DNA from: Bacteroidales bacterium
GTDB lineage: Bacteria > Bacteroidota > Bacteroidia > Bacteroidales > UBA932
Direction of reading: 5' to 3'
Length of the DNA stretch: 64,000 bases
Assembly (NCBI GenBank): GCA_017544265.1
Contig: JAFYEM010000034.1
Span: 25,587-89,586 of the forward strand
The notes under the pieces were generated by a model. The model ran no database searches, had not been told where the DNA came from, and saw only the letters and a list, made by a program, of their open reading frames with translations. A program made the translations under genes and the position numbers. Shown piece after piece: positions 27,931 to 36,744 of the stretch; positions within the stretch are counted from its first letter, which is position 1, and each line of letters begins with the position of its first letter.

Positions 27931-28560
27931 TTGAAACACATAGAGCGAATATCAATGATGATTGCAACCGCTGTGGCGGTTGCTTTCGTCGTTTATTCCT
28001 GCAAGAGCAACCTGTCCGAGGCGGACAAGATAGACCTTAAGGCCGTTCCCTTCCAGACGGTCAGTGAAATGTTCTTCACCCAGACCGAAAACGGGCGGAT
28101 AAAAATGAGGGTTGAGGCTCCCGTGATGGAGAGTTACGACCACGACACCGTGTCGTTCGAACTCTTCCCCGAAGGACTTAATGTCTATGCCTATTCGGAA
28201 AGCGGGCTGCTGGAAACCACGATCCGCAGCGATAACGCCCGCCACGATAAGATCAAGGCCAGCGGAGCGGAGAAGTGGTCTGCATTCGGCAATGTGGTGG
28301 TGAAGAACCAGATCAAGCAGGAGACTATGGAGACGGATACCATTTACTGGGACCAGAAGCAGCAGGAAATCTGGACTGACTGCTACATCAAAATGTACTC
28401 TCCGTCGGGTTTCATGCAGGGTTACGGCATGCGCTCGGATGAAATGGCGCGCAATTCCATAATACTGAAGCCATTCAACAGTTACGGCTACGTCGTCCGG
28501 GACTCCACCGAAGTCATCATAGATACGGCTAATTTCATCGGGCCTTTGATGAAAAAATAA
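27931..28560 (+). CDS. LptC-like LPS export protein
   Basis: 209 residues with a TTG start at 27931, three bases after the previous stop; an ATG at 27955 is the alternative, but the TTG form keeps a basic N-terminus before the hydrophobic segment that ends in VVYSC. The OstA/LptC beta-jellyroll region is seen in VPFQTVSEMFFTQTENGRIKMRVEAP, LNVYAYSESGLLETTIRSDNARHD and YWDQKQQEIWTDCYIKMYSPSGFMQGYGM. LptC passes lipopolysaccharide across the periplasm. The family assignment rests on this pattern and the operon context. Confidence 0.8.
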   Translation: MKHIERISMMIATAVAVAFVVYSCKSNLSEADKIDLKAVPFQTVSEMFFTQTENGRIKMRVEAPVMESYDHDTVSFELFPEGLNVYAYSESGLLETTIRSDNARHDKIKASGAEKWSAFGNVVVKNQIKQETMETDTIYWDQKQQEIWTDCYIKMYSPSGFMQGYGMRSDEMARNSIILKPFNSYGYVVRDSTEVIIDTANFIGPLMKK

Positions 28561-28575
28561 AAATTATTAAATTTG
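28545..28575 (+). promoter_or_regulatory. promoter of the PpiD-like gene
   Basis: TTTG (28545-28548), 19 bases, then TAAATTTG (28568-28575), followed by CGGGCT. The start codon is 33 bases later, so this transcript has a leader. The -33 element lies in the end of the lptC-like gene. Confidence 0.65.
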
Positions 28576-28608
28576 CGGGCTTTATTGGATAATTAAAAAA
28601 AATTAGAT

Positions 28609-30393
28609 ATGGCAGTGCTTGAAAAACTTCGCGGATGGGGAATTGTCCTTTCCATTCTTGTGGCCCTTCCGCTCTTGCTCTTCATCCTGGATCCGAGCCA
28701 GATTGCGCAGACCGTGCAGTCTGTGTCCTCCAAGTACGATGTGGGCAAAATCAATGGTAAGTCCGTGTCCTACACCGACTTCCATGAAAATGTCGAGAAA
28801 TACAACCGTCTCGCCGAAATCATGTACGGAACCTCTTCCAGCGAAGAGATTCAGAGGCAGATGAGGGACGCGGCGTGGCAGGAACTCATAGACAAATACC
28901 TTTTCATCGAGAATGCCCAGGCTGCGGGTATCCGCGTCGGCAAGGAGGAAATGAGGGATTTGACCATCGGTGAGAATCCTTCCTACATCCTCGCATCCAA
29001 CCCTATGTTCGCAGGTGAGAACGGCGCGTTCTCCTCTGACAGGGTAGTGGAGTTCGTGCAGGCGGTGGATGAAGACGAGACCGGCCGTCTCGCCCTCGTA
29101 TGGGACAATATGAAGCAGTCTGTCAACACAGTGCGCTATTACGAGAAGTATAATGCCCTGTTCACTGCGTCCGCTTTCGCAAACAGCCTCATGACCCAGC
29201 GCAATATCGAAGAGAACAACACTACCGCAAATGTGGAATTCGTCATGGCTCCCTTGAGCTATGCGAATGACAGCACCATAGTGGTATCTCCCGCTGAAAT
29301 CAAGAGCTATTACAAGAATCACCAGAAGTCCTTCCGCCAGAAGGCTTCCCGCGAAATTGAGTATGCCGTTTTCCAGGTGGTTCCTTCCCGCAAGGACGTC
29401 GAGGAGGCATCTGACGAGTTCACCCGTCTTTATGACGAGTTCGCCGCCGCCGAGAACCTGCGTGCCTTCCTGCAGCGCAATTCCGACCGCCAGTGGCAGG
29501 AGGAATTCTACCACAAGGGAGACCTTAAGGTCATCAACCCGGACATTGAAGACTTTGTGTTCAATGGCGGAAAGGGCACTTCCCCCATCTATCATTCCGG
29601 TAATGTCCTCTACGCCGCACGCGTAATCAAATCCAATGCAGACTCCGCCCAGGTAGCGATTTTCGAGAAAGAAATCCTTGCCAGCAAGGAGACGTTCAAC
29701 GACTATTACAACCAGGCCAACCGTCTTGCGACCCTCGCTGCCGGCAAACTTTCCGGCTATGAGGCCGCCGTCGATTCCATCGGGATTTACTCCCGCAACC
29801 TCACCATCAACGAGGGAACGGACACCTACGGTTCCATTTCCCGCGCCAAGGAAGTTACCCGCTGGGCCTTCGACAACAAGCCCGGAACCGCTTCCGGCAT
29901 CATTACCGTGGAGAACACTTACTTCTTCGTGGCTGCAGTAAAAGAGGCTCACAAAGAGGGCGTAGCCCCGCTCAGCGAGGTCTCCGAGCGCATCAAGAAT
30001 ATTCTTTATGCCGAGAAAGCCGCAGAGAAGAAGGCTGCCGAGGTGAAGGCTGAAATCGAGGGTCTTGAAACTCTCGAGGCCATCGCTGAGAAACTTGGCA
30101 CATCGGTAAGCACCCAGGATGGCGTCGCGTTTGGCTCAATGTCTTCCCGCAACCTCGATCCGAAGCTCATCGGCGCTGTTTCCGCTGCCCAGGAAGGTGT
30201 CATCACCGGCCCCGTCGCAGGTTCTTACGGTGTCTATGTGTTCAAGGTCACCGGCCGCGAAACCGGTTCCTACTACACCGAGGATGATGCAAAGAACTCC
30301 CTGAAACAGGCTGTCGCCTACGGCTCGAGGATGATTCTCCCCGTGATGATGGACGATGCCGACGTAAAGGATAACCGCGAAAGATTCTTTTAA
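28609..30393 (+). CDS. PpiD/SurA-type periplasmic chaperone lacking the parvulin domain
   Basis: 594 residues. An N-terminal membrane anchor (about 10-27) and a SurA_N-like chaperone domain ([16 protein letters not shown], then [13 protein letters not shown]) match the PpiD proteins of Bacteroidales, which are usually around 700 residues with a central parvulin prolyl isomerase. Here, after [20 protein letters not shown] (about 340), the sequence goes straight to [16 protein letters not shown], which in relatives follows the parvulin domain. The parvulin hallmarks (an RHIL-type strand and a GGDLG-type loop) are absent. It probably folds or escorts outer-membrane proteins without isomerase activity. 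Confidence 0.8.
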   Translation: MAVLEKLRGWGIVLSILVALPLLLFILDPSQIAQTVQSVSSKYDVGKINGKSVSYTDFHENVEKYNRLAEIMYGTSSSEEIQRQMRDAAWQELIDKYLFIENAQAAGIRVGKEEMRDLTIGENPSYILASNPMFAGENGAFSSDRVVEFVQAVDEDETGRLALVWDNMKQSVNTVRYYEKYNALFTASAFANSLMTQRNIEENNTTANVEFVMAPLSYANDSTIVVSPAEIKSYYKNHQKSFRQKASREIEYAVFQVVPSRKDVEEASDEFTRLYDEFAAAENLRAFLQRNSDRQWQEEFYHKGDLKVINPDIEDFVFNGGKGTSPIYHSGNVLYAARVIKSNADSAQVAIFEKEILASKETFNDYYNQANRLATLAAGKLSGYEAAVDSIGIYSRNLTINEGTDTYGSISRAKEVTRWAFDNKPGTASGIITVENTYFFVAAVKEAHKEGVAPLSEVSERIKNILYAEKAAEKKAAEVKAEIEGLETLEAIAEKLGTSVSTQDGVAFGSMSSRNLDPKLIGAVSAAQEGVITGPVAGSYGVYVFKVTGRETGSYYTEDDAKNSLKQAVAYGSRMILPVMMDDADVKDNRERFF

Positions 30394-30398
30394 TTGAC

Positions 30399-31502
30399 AT
30401 GGCACTCAAATGTGGCATAGTGGGACTTCCCAATGTAGGGAAGTCCACTTTGTTTAACTGCGTCAGTTCTTCCAAGGCGCAGAGCGCAAACTTTCCTTTC
30501 TGTACCATCGAGCCGAATGTGGGCTCGGTGAACGTGCCAGACCGCAGGCTTGACACCCTCAGTGAAATCTGCAATCCCAAGCGTACCATTCCCGCTACCG
30601 TAGAAATAGTGGATATCGCCGGGCTTGTCAAGGGCGCCAGCAAGGGCGAAGGTCTAGGGAACCAGTTCCTCGCGAATATACGCGAGACGGATGCCATCCT
30701 GCACGTTCTACGCTGTTTCGACGACGGCAATATCGTCCATGTGGACGGCAGCGTGGACCCTGTCCGTGACAAGGAGGTCGTGGACCTGGAGCTGCAGATA
30801 AAGGATCTGGAAACCGTCGAGGCTCGCATCAAGAAGGTCGAGAAGCAGGCTACCACAGGCGGCGACAAGGATGCCAGGAAACTGCTTTCCCTGCTGCTGC
30901 GCTACCGCGAAGTGCTGCTTGAAGGCAAGTGCTGCCGCGTGGTGGTGCCGGAGAATGCAGAGGAGGAAAAAATGGCCCGCGAGCTGTTCCTTCTCACCAA
31001 CAAGCCCGTCTTGTATGTCTGCAATGTCGATGAGGCCTCTGCCGCAAGCGGCAATGCATACGTCGATGCCGTCCGCGAGGCGGTCAAAGACGAGAATGCG
31101 GGAATCCTTGTAATCGCAGCCCGCACCGAAGCCGAGATAGCTGAAATCGAGGATTATGAAGACCGCAAGATGTTCCTTGAGGAACTCGGCCTTGAGGAAT
31201 CTGGCGTAGTCCGCCTTATCCAGGAGGCCTATCATCTTCTCAATCTGCGCACTTTCTTCACGGCCGGCGCCGACGAGTGCCGAGCCTGGACCATCCATGT
31301 CGGGGACAAGGCTCCCCGGGCCGCCGGAGTGATCCATACGGATTTCGAACGCGGATTTATCCGTGCCGAGGTCATCAAGTATGAGGATTTCGTTAACTAC
31401 CGCACTGAGGCTGCGGTGCGTGCCGCAGGAAAAATGGGTATCGAGGGGAAAGATTACGTCGTCCAGGACGGTGACATAATGCACTTCCTTTTCAACGTTT
31501 AG
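30399..31502 (+). CDS. ychF: redox-regulated ATPase YchF/OLA1
   Basis: 367 residues. An Obg-related P-loop protein that prefers ATP and binds ribosomes or the proteasome-like machinery depending on species. G1 is [12 protein letters not shown] (9-20), then [13 protein letters not shown]3 [20 protein letters not shown], the altered G4 NVDE, and the C-terminal TGS domain with [24 protein letters not shown] and a final [12 protein letters not shown]. It starts 5 bases after the PpiD-like stop and overlaps the convergent lipid-carrier-like gene by 4 bases. Confidence 0.96.
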   Translation: MALKCGIVGLPNVGKSTLFNCVSSSKAQSANFPFCTIEPNVGSVNVPDRRLDTLSEICNPKRTIPATVEIVDIAGLVKGASKGEGLGNQFLANIRETDAILHVLRCFDDGNIVHVDGSVDPVRDKEVVDLELQIKDLETVEARIKKVEKQATTGGDKDARKLLSLLLRYREVLLEGKCCRVVVPENAEEEKMARELFLLTNKPVLYVCNVDEASAASGNAYVDAVREAVKDENAGILVIAARTEAEIAEIEDYEDRKMFLEELGLEESGVVRLIQEAYHLLNLRTFFTAGADECRAWTIHVGDKAPRAAGVIHTDFERGFIRAEVIKYEDFVNYRTEAAVRAAGKMGIEGKDYVVQDGDIMHFLFNV

Positions 31503-32125
31503 CGTTTGTCTATGACTGTCGCGCCGGCGAACTCGGCGGGATTGTAAGCCACTTTGGATTCAGAAACGCCGATGGCGACGTCTTTGATAACCATGGTTAT
31601 GCCGCTTATTTTGGCAGAAAAGGTCAAAGGCAGATAAGTTTTCTTCGAAACGACGATGTCAATCTTCTTGGGATCGTCCTTGTTGGTGTTGCTTTTCTGC
31701 TTTTTGCAGCTGATATACCATGCAGTATCGGTCTCTTTGGAAAGGGTGCAGTCGTACCCCTCGGTGACCGCGCCCATCATGGCGGCGCCGTCGTCCGCAT
31801 CTGAGGAACCGCTTACGCCAGAGTTCGTGATTGTCAGTTCGTTGGAGTCGGATTTGTAGGACCAGTCCGTTTTTCCGTCACTTATCTCCACGGTCTTGAC
31901 ATCCATTATATTGACTTCCAGCCTCATCTTTTCCCCTTTGGTATAGCACTTTGTCGGAATGGAGCCCAGGATGGGGATTTTCATTTCCATAATCATATAT
32001 AAGCCTTCGGTCTCGCCGCGGTTCAGTTCGGTTACCATCTTTTCAAGTATTTCTTCGGGGGTCTGTGCGAAAAGCGCCGCCATCGCAAGAGTCGCAGCGC
32101 ATAATACAGCAATAATCTTTTTCAT
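31499..32125 (-). CDS. LolA-like periplasmic lipoprotein-carrier fold protein
   Basis: 208 residues with a cleavable signal (MKKIIAVLCAATLAMAALFAQ). The mature protein has a LolA/LolB-type pattern: MIMEMKIPILGSIPTKCYTKG, MRLEVNIMD, DGKTDWSYKSDSNELTI and the closing beta-strands KKTYLPLTFSAKI. Related proteins carry lipoproteins or bind lipids. A TATATTTG box (minus strand) precedes it by 34 bases. Paralogous DUF4412-like proteins cannot be excluded. Confidence 0.65.
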   Translation of the reverse strand: MKKIIAVLCAATLAMAALFAQTPEEILEKMVTELNRGETEGLYMIMEMKIPILGSIPTKCYTKGEKMRLEVNIMDVKTVEISDGKTDWSYKSDSNELTITNSGVSGSSDADDGAAMMGAVTEGYDCTLSKETDTAWYISCKKQKSNTNKDDPKKIDIVVSKKTYLPLTFSAKISGITMVIKDVAIGVSESKVAYNPAEFAGATVIDKR

Positions 32126-32159
32126 TTTTCTTTAAACAGCTTCTTATTATCGTAAAAAG

Positions 32160-32167
32160 CAAATATA
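32160..32167 (-). promoter_or_regulatory. -7 box of the LolA-like gene
   Basis: TATATTTG followed by C on the minus strand, 34 bases before the ATG at 32125. Confidence 0.55.
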
Positions 32168-32255
32168 TGATAAAATGACTGGATTTTTGTTGAAAATTTA
32201 TGTTTTGAGCAATAAAAAATACGTGTTTTCGGTCGTCGGGTATTTGAAAATTGCT

Positions 32256-32263
32256 GATATTTG
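32256..32263 (+). promoter_or_regulatory. -7-like box of the endonuclease-fold gene, leaderless arrangement
   Basis: GATATTTG (one mismatch to TAnnTTTG), then C, GGGT and the ATG at 32269. Confidence 0.45.
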
Positions 32264-32268
32264 CGGGT

Positions 32269-33216
32269 ATGAAGGTGTTGGTGATATATCTGAGTTTGTT
32301 GTTCGCCCCCGGTGATTCGCTGCTGGTGATGTTCTGGAATCTGGAAAATTTCTTCGACCCGGCGGACAGCCTGCAATGTGCGGCGGACCATGAATTTTCC
32401 CCTGAGGGGGAACGGCACTGGACCCGTCGGCGTTTTTACCGCAAATGCGAACTGGTTTCCAAGGCTGTGCTTTGGCTTGCCTCACGTGAGAACCGCATCC
32501 CCGACATAATAGCTGTCGCCGAGATTGAAAACCGCTTTGTAATGCGGAGCATATTGCGCTTAACGGCGCTCGATAAACTGGATTACGGCATAGTCCACTA
32601 TGACTCGCCGGATCCGAGGGGAATCGACGTGGGGCTGTTTTACCGCAAGTCGACACTGCGTAAACTCCGTTCCAAACCCTGTCATATCCCCGGAGTCGCA
32701 AGCCGCGACATACTCCTCGCCGAGTTCCAGCTTCAGTCCCCACCCCTGTCCTCCCGCCCGAGCGCAGCGAGCGGAGAGATCTCCCTCCTCGTAAACCACC
32801 ACCCGTCAAAATACGGCGGAGCCTCTTCCGCCGCTCGCCGCGAAAAGGCCATAGACCGTCTTGCTGAGCTGTCCGACTCTCTCGCGGCGGAGGGCCGCCG
32901 GCGGATAATCGCCATCGGCGACATGAACGACACGCCCGACAATCCCGTCTATTTGCGCCTGCCTATGGTGAACGCCTCCCTGCCCCTTCACCGGCGCGGC
33001 GAAGGCTCAATACGCTTTAACGGCAAATGGGAACTTATAGACCTGGTATTTCTTTCGGAAGACCTCGCCAATTGCCCTGTGGAGGTCGTCAGGATACCCT
33101 TCCTGCTGACAAAGGACACCGTGCACAGTGGGGTAAAACCCTTGCGTACATACTCAGGACCGCGTTATTCCGGCGGCGTTTCCGACCATCTCCCGGTGCT
33201 TGTTAAGATTCCATAA
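32269..33216 (+). CDS. exported endonuclease/exonuclease/phosphatase-fold protein
   Basis: 315 residues from ATG 32269; an in-frame TTG at 32251 lies upstream of the promoter box. A short hydrophobic N-terminus suggests export. The fold's metal and catalytic residues are present: MFWNLENFFDP (Asn, and Glu nearby), AVAEIENR (Glu), VNHHPSKYGG (His), IGDMNDTPDNP (Asp and Asn) and the final SDHLPVLVKI (Asp-His). Substrate could be DNA, a nucleotide or a phospholipid. Between EFQLQ and LLVNHH there is an in-frame insert encoded by a dispersed palindromic repeat (32748-32784). Confidence 0.85.
   Translation: MKVLVIYLSLLFAPGDSLLVMFWNLENFFDPADSLQCAADHEFSPEGERHWTRRRFYRKCELVSKAVLWLASRENRIPDIIAVAEIENRFVMRSILRLTALDKLDYGIVHYDSPDPRGIDVGLFYRKSTLRKLRSKPCHIPGVASRDILLAEFQLQSPPLSSRPSAASGEISLLVNHHPSKYGGASSAARREKAIDRLAELSDSLAAEGRRRIIAIGDMNDTPDNPVYLRLPMVNASLPLHRRGEGSIRFNGKWELIDLVFLSEDLANCPVEVVRIPFLLTKDTVHSGVKPLRTYSGPRYSGGVSDHLPVLVKIP
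32748..32784 (+). repeat. dispersed palindromic repeat inserted in frame
   Basis: The core GAGCGCAGCGAGCGGAG followed by AGATCTC matches a widespread repeat type seen in many Bacteroidota genomes. Here it encodes SSRPSAASGEI between two beta-strands of the endonuclease fold. A related copy in reverse orientation is at 54520-54560. Confidence 0.55.
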
Positions 33217-33230
33217 AATTATTAACTTTG
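33200..33230 (+). promoter_or_regulatory. promoter of galK
   Basis: TTG (33200-33202), 20 bases, then TAACTTTG (33223-33230), followed by C. The boxes overlap the end of the upstream gene. The leader is about 30 bases and A-rich. Confidence 0.6.
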
Positions 33231-33266
33231 CCCAATTCGAAAACTAAAACTAAAAACTAAATAATC

Positions 33267-34409
33267 ATGAAAGAGAAAATCCAGGAAAAATTCAAGACCC
33301 TGTTCGGCGAGGAAGGTATCCTCTATGCATCGGCAGGCCGTATCAATCTCATTGGTGAGCACACTGACTATAACGGCGGTTATGTGTTCCCCGGCGCAAT
33401 CGACAAGGGAATTGTCGCAGCCCTGAGTGTCAACGGGACCCAGAAGGTCAAACTCTTCTCCCTCGACTACGACGAATATGTGGAATTCGGCCTGAATGAA
33501 GAGGACAAGCCGGCACAGCAGTGGGCATGCTATGTTTTCGGAGTATGCCGCGAGACCATCAAGCGCGGCGGCAAGGTCGAAGGTTTCAACGCCGTTTTTG
33601 CCGGCGATGTGCCCCTCGGCGCAGGCCTGTCCTCATCGGCCGCACTTGAAAGCACATTCGCTTTTGCCCTCAACGACATTTTCGGCAATAATATCGACAA
33701 GTTTGAACTTGCCAAAATCGGGCAGAGCACCGAGCATAACTACTGCGGCGTGAAATGCGGCATCATGGACCAATTCGCTTCCGTGTTCGGAAAGAAGGAC
33801 CAGCTTATCCGCCTCAACTGCAAGACCCTGGAATACAAATACTTCCCCTTTGATGCAAAGGGTTACAAACTCGTTCTGATAGACTCCTGCGTCAAGCACG
33901 AACTCGCTTCCAGCGCCTATAACAAGCGCCGCGCTTCCTGCGAAAATGCCGCTGCTGCAATACGCAGGAACCATCCCGAGGTGGAATTCCTCAGCGATGC
34001 CAAACGCGTATGGCTGGACGAGGTCCGTGCGGACATTCCCGAGGAGGATTTCCTCCGTGCGGAATACGTCATAGGTGAGGTCCAGAGGGTTCTGGATGTC
34101 TGCGACGCCCTCGAAAGAGGTGACTTCAAGACCGTCGGCGAGATGATGTATCAGACTCATTTCGGCATGTCGCGTCTATATGAGGTCAGCTGCGAAGAAC
34201 TCGACTTCCTTAACAAGCTCGCCCGCAAGTGCGATGTCACCGGTTCCCGCGTCATGGGCGGCGGCTTCGGCGGCTGCACCATCAACCTCGTTAAGGACGA
34301 GATCTACGACAGCTTTATCGACACCGCCGTGAAGGAATTCACCGCCAAGTTCGGTCACGCCCCGAAGGTCTATCCCGTCGTAATTTCCGACGGCGCAAGA
34401 AGGCTGTAA
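33267..34409 (+). CDS. galK: galactokinase
   Basis: 380 residues. Leloir pathway: phosphorylates alpha-D-galactose with ATP. GHMP kinase motifs are intact: GRINLIGEHTDYNGGYVFPG near the N-terminus, the ATP loop VPLGAGLSSSAALE (about 113-126), CGIMDQFASVFG with the catalytic Asp, and GSRVMGGGFGGCTINLV near the C-terminus. galM (36745-37788) lies 2.3 kb away on the other strand, so galactose genes are near each other but not co-transcribed. Confidence 0.97.
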   Translation: MKEKIQEKFKTLFGEEGILYASAGRINLIGEHTDYNGGYVFPGAIDKGIVAALSVNGTQKVKLFSLDYDEYVEFGLNEEDKPAQQWACYVFGVCRETIKRGGKVEGFNAVFAGDVPLGAGLSSSAALESTFAFALNDIFGNNIDKFELAKIGQSTEHNYCGVKCGIMDQFASVFGKKDQLIRLNCKTLEYKYFPFDAKGYKLVLIDSCVKHELASSAYNKRRASCENAAAAIRRNHPEVEFLSDAKRVWLDEVRADIPEEDFLRAEYVIGEVQRVLDVCDALERGDFKTVGEMMYQTHFGMSRLYEVSCEELDFLNKLARKCDVTGSRVMGGGFGGCTINLVKDEIYDSFIDTAVKEFTAKFGHAPKVYPVVISDGARRL

Positions 34410-34436
34410 TAAAGAAGAATACTGTTATAAAACTAC

Positions 34437-34470
34437 GGGCCTTCGGCCCTATCCCTCCCACCACTTATGA
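34437..34470 (+). repeat. hairpin plus CCCTCCCACC repeat, copy B, also galK terminator
   Basis: GGGCC-TTC-GGCCC (34437-34449) 27 bases after galK, then TAT and CCCTCCCACC (34453-34462), then ACTTATGA. The next gene's ATG is the one in this tail. The same order recurs in 4510-4535 and 37832-37962. Confidence 0.5.
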
Positions 34471-35813
34471 GCAACAAAGAAAAACTATACAAAACCGAAG
34501 ATTGGCTGGCGGTGTGGATAGGCTTTGCGGTGATTGCTGTGGGGTGCCTTGCGGTTTTAACAGGCTGGTTCGACTTTTCAGCAGTTAAATTCAGTACCTG
34601 GACACTTGGCGAAAACCTCACCGAAGCCCAGGCCGCAAAAGTCACAGCTCTCGGAGCACAGCTTGGCTCCTGGGTTTTCTGGCGGAAAACCCTGGTCACC
34701 CTGCTGGTTCTCGGGGTGCTTTTCGCCTGCGGAGTCAAACTTCAGGGAGAGAGCCTCAAAAAGTACATACCGGCCTTCCTCTGCCTTTTTGCAGTAGCCT
34801 TCACAGTGCGCCTGATAAGCGCCGAGTTCACCCTGAACCGCTATCTCGAATGGGCCTTCTGGGCGCTTCTTGTGGGACTTTTGATCTCCAACACCGTGGG
34901 GGTACCCGCCTGGCTCAAGCCCGCAATCCGCACTGAATTCTACATCAAGACCGGACTCGTCATAATGGGCTTTTCGGTGCTGTTTTCGAACATAGCCAAG
35001 TTCGGTCTCTATGGTCTGGGAATCGCCTGGATAGTAACCCCGCTGGTAATAATTTTCATGTACTGGCTTGGTACCAGGGTATTCAAGATGGACAATAAGC
35101 CGCTGGTGATTACCCTTGCCTCGGCGACATCAGTCTGCGGAACATCCGCCGCGATTGCCACCGGAGCGGCAGCCGGCGCGAAGAAAAACGACCTGTCCAT
35201 CGCTGTGTCCATTTCCATCATCTTCACAATTCTCATGATGGTGTTCGAGCCCATGATTATCCGCGCCTGCGGAATGAACCAGATGATGGGCGGCGCCCTT
35301 ATAGGCGGCACTGTGGACTCCACGGGGGCTGTGGTCGTCGCCGGCACCGCGCTCGGTCCGGAGGCCCAGCAGGTGGCCGTGCTGGTAAAGAGTATCCAGA
35401 ATATCCTCATTGGCTTTATCGCTTTCTTCGTGGCTCTGTTCTTTGCGACCAAAGTCAACCGTACAGGCTCGTCAAAGGTCGGCGCCTCGGAAATCTGGGT
35501 CCGGTTCCCTAAGTTCATCATAGGCTTCTTCGCGGCTTCGCTTGTGGCGTCCTTCCTTATCCAGCCTGTTTTCGGCGGGGATTCAGTAAAGGCCATCAAC
35601 GGAGTGCTGGACCAGTATAAGAACTGGGCTTTCGTGCTGGCTTTCACCAGCATAGGCCTGGATACAAACTTCCGCGAAATCGGCCGTCAGATGCAGGGCG
35701 GCAAGGTACTCTGGCTCTATATCATCGGCCAGACCTTCAACATCCTGCTAACCCTATTCGCCGTCTGGCTGCTCCTTTCCGGTGTGGTTTTCCCCATACC
35801 GGTTCTTCAGTAA
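34467..35813 (+). CDS. YeiH/Cons_hypoth698 family membrane transporter
   Basis: 448 residues, about ten or eleven membrane helices. Family marks are LSATSVCGTSAAIATGAAAGAKK-type segment (SATSVCGTSAAIATGAA at about 213-230), MMGGALIGGTVDSTGAVVVAG and NWAFVLAFTSIGLDTNF. Relatives are called putative sulfate exporters; the substrate is not established here. The start codon falls within a repeat tail, and two small genes follow it closely. Confidence 0.88.
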   Translation: MSNKEKLYKTEDWLAVWIGFAVIAVGCLAVLTGWFDFSAVKFSTWTLGENLTEAQAAKVTALGAQLGSWVFWRKTLVTLLVLGVLFACGVKLQGESLKKYIPAFLCLFAVAFTVRLISAEFTLNRYLEWAFWALLVGLLISNTVGVPAWLKPAIRTEFYIKTGLVIMGFSVLFSNIAKFGLYGLGIAWIVTPLVIIFMYWLGTRVFKMDNKPLVITLASATSVCGTSAAIATGAAAGAKKNDLSIAVSISIIFTILMMVFEPMIIRACGMNQMMGGALIGGTVDSTGAVVVAGTALGPEAQQVAVLVKSIQNILIGFIAFFVALFFATKVNRTGSSKVGASEIWVRFPKFIIGFFAASLVASFLIQPVFGGDSVKAINGVLDQYKNWAFVLAFTSIGLDTNFREIGRQMQGGKVLWLYIIGQTFNILLTLFAVWLLLSGVVFPIPVLQ

Positions 35814-35845
35814 ATGATTGATGAAGGGGTAAAACAGTTTTTTAA

Positions 35846-36118
35846 ATGAAAAATTGGAAGAAAGTCGTGACATGGGTCGTCGCAGTGGCGGTGGTCGCTG
35901 CGGCGGTGTATGTCATGGCCCTGAGGCTGGGGCTGGCGGACGGACTGGATTTCGGGGCAGGGGCGTATTATTGGGCGGACATACCCGAGGCGGAAAAGAT
36001 ATTCCGCGACGGCGTTTATTCCCCGTCTCTTCCATATTGGGTCTATGTAGTATTGTTCCTCGCCTGGGGCTGGCTGATGTACCGCCTGTGGGGCTGGGTG
36101 GAGAAGAAAAGCAAATGA
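35846..36118 (+). CDS. small two-helix membrane protein, unknown
   Basis: 90 residues with hydrophobic segments at about 6-27 (VVTWVVAVAVVAAAVYVMAL) and 62-82 (YWVYVVLFLAWGWLMYRLWGW), joined by an acidic loop, and ending in KKSK. It lies 32 bases after the YeiH transporter and its stop overlaps the next start (ATGA). It may be an accessory subunit of the transporter; I do not recognise a family. Confidence 0.75.
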   Translation: MKNWKKVVTWVVAVAVVAAAVYVMALRLGLADGLDFGAGAYYWADIPEAEKIFRDGVYSPSLPYWVYVVLFLAWGWLMYRLWGWVEKKSK

Positions 36119-36744
36119 AAGCAAAGTGCTCCAAATGCGGGCGGGAATATGAGGTCCGCGCTTATCCGCTGATCAATGTCGCCTCGGACCCGGAACTGAA
36201 GGCCCGGGTCCGGGACGGTTCCATATTCGTGGGAGACTGCCCTTACTGCGGCGCCAGGAACCTTCTGAAATACGAATCCCTCTACCACGACCCGGCAGAG
36301 CACCTTATGATATGGCTGCTTCCTGACGGCGCGCCGGCGGAAGAAAAGCTGCAAGCCATTTCAGACGCCCTTCGCGGCGAACTTGGCAATTATACCCTCC
36401 GCCGTGTCCATGAAGCCGGAGAACTGATGGAAAAAATCAACATCTTCAATGCGGGGCTGGACGACGCCGTGATGGAAATGTGCAAATACATCACCCGGAT
36501 GGAACTTTCCACCACGCAGAAAGACGCTTCGCTCAGGGATGTGCCCATGAAATTTTCCGGCGCGGACAGCCCCGACCACGAACTGATTTTCAGCTATTTC
36601 CACAATGGCGGGGCCTTCACCGTGAACGTCGGTTTCAATGTCTATGAAGACTGCCGCGCGATCCTCTCCCGCAACAGCGCACTTCTTCCCGGCACGCCTT
36701 TTCCCTGCATAGACGCTGAATGGGTTACTTCCGTAATCCGCTGA
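36115..36744 (+). CDS. CpXC-type zinc-ribbon protein
   Basis: 209 residues from the ATG that overlaps the previous stop. Two Cys pairs, CSKCG at 5-9 and CPYCG at about 42-46, form the zinc ribbon of the CpXC family. A helical middle (LQAISDALRGELGNYTLRRV) and an alpha/beta C-terminus follow. The function of the family is not known. Its coupling to the small membrane protein suggests one functional unit. It is convergent with galM and its stop directly abuts the galM stop. Confidence 0.75.
   Translation: MKAKCSKCGREYEVRAYPLINVASDPELKARVRDGSIFVGDCPYCGARNLLKYESLYHDPAEHLMIWLLPDGAPAEEKLQAISDALRGELGNYTLRRVHEAGELMEKINIFNAGLDDAVMEMCKYITRMELSTTQKDASLRDVPMKFSGADSPDHELIFSYFHNGGAFTVNVGFNVYEDCRAILSRNSALLPGTPFPCIDAEWVTSVIR

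Noticed and set aside
28603-29952. Long open frame of 449 codons antisense to the PpiD-like gene
   Set aside because: The sense frame has clear family similarity, a promoter and a signal anchor. The antisense product has no recognisable domain; such mirrors are common at this codon composition.
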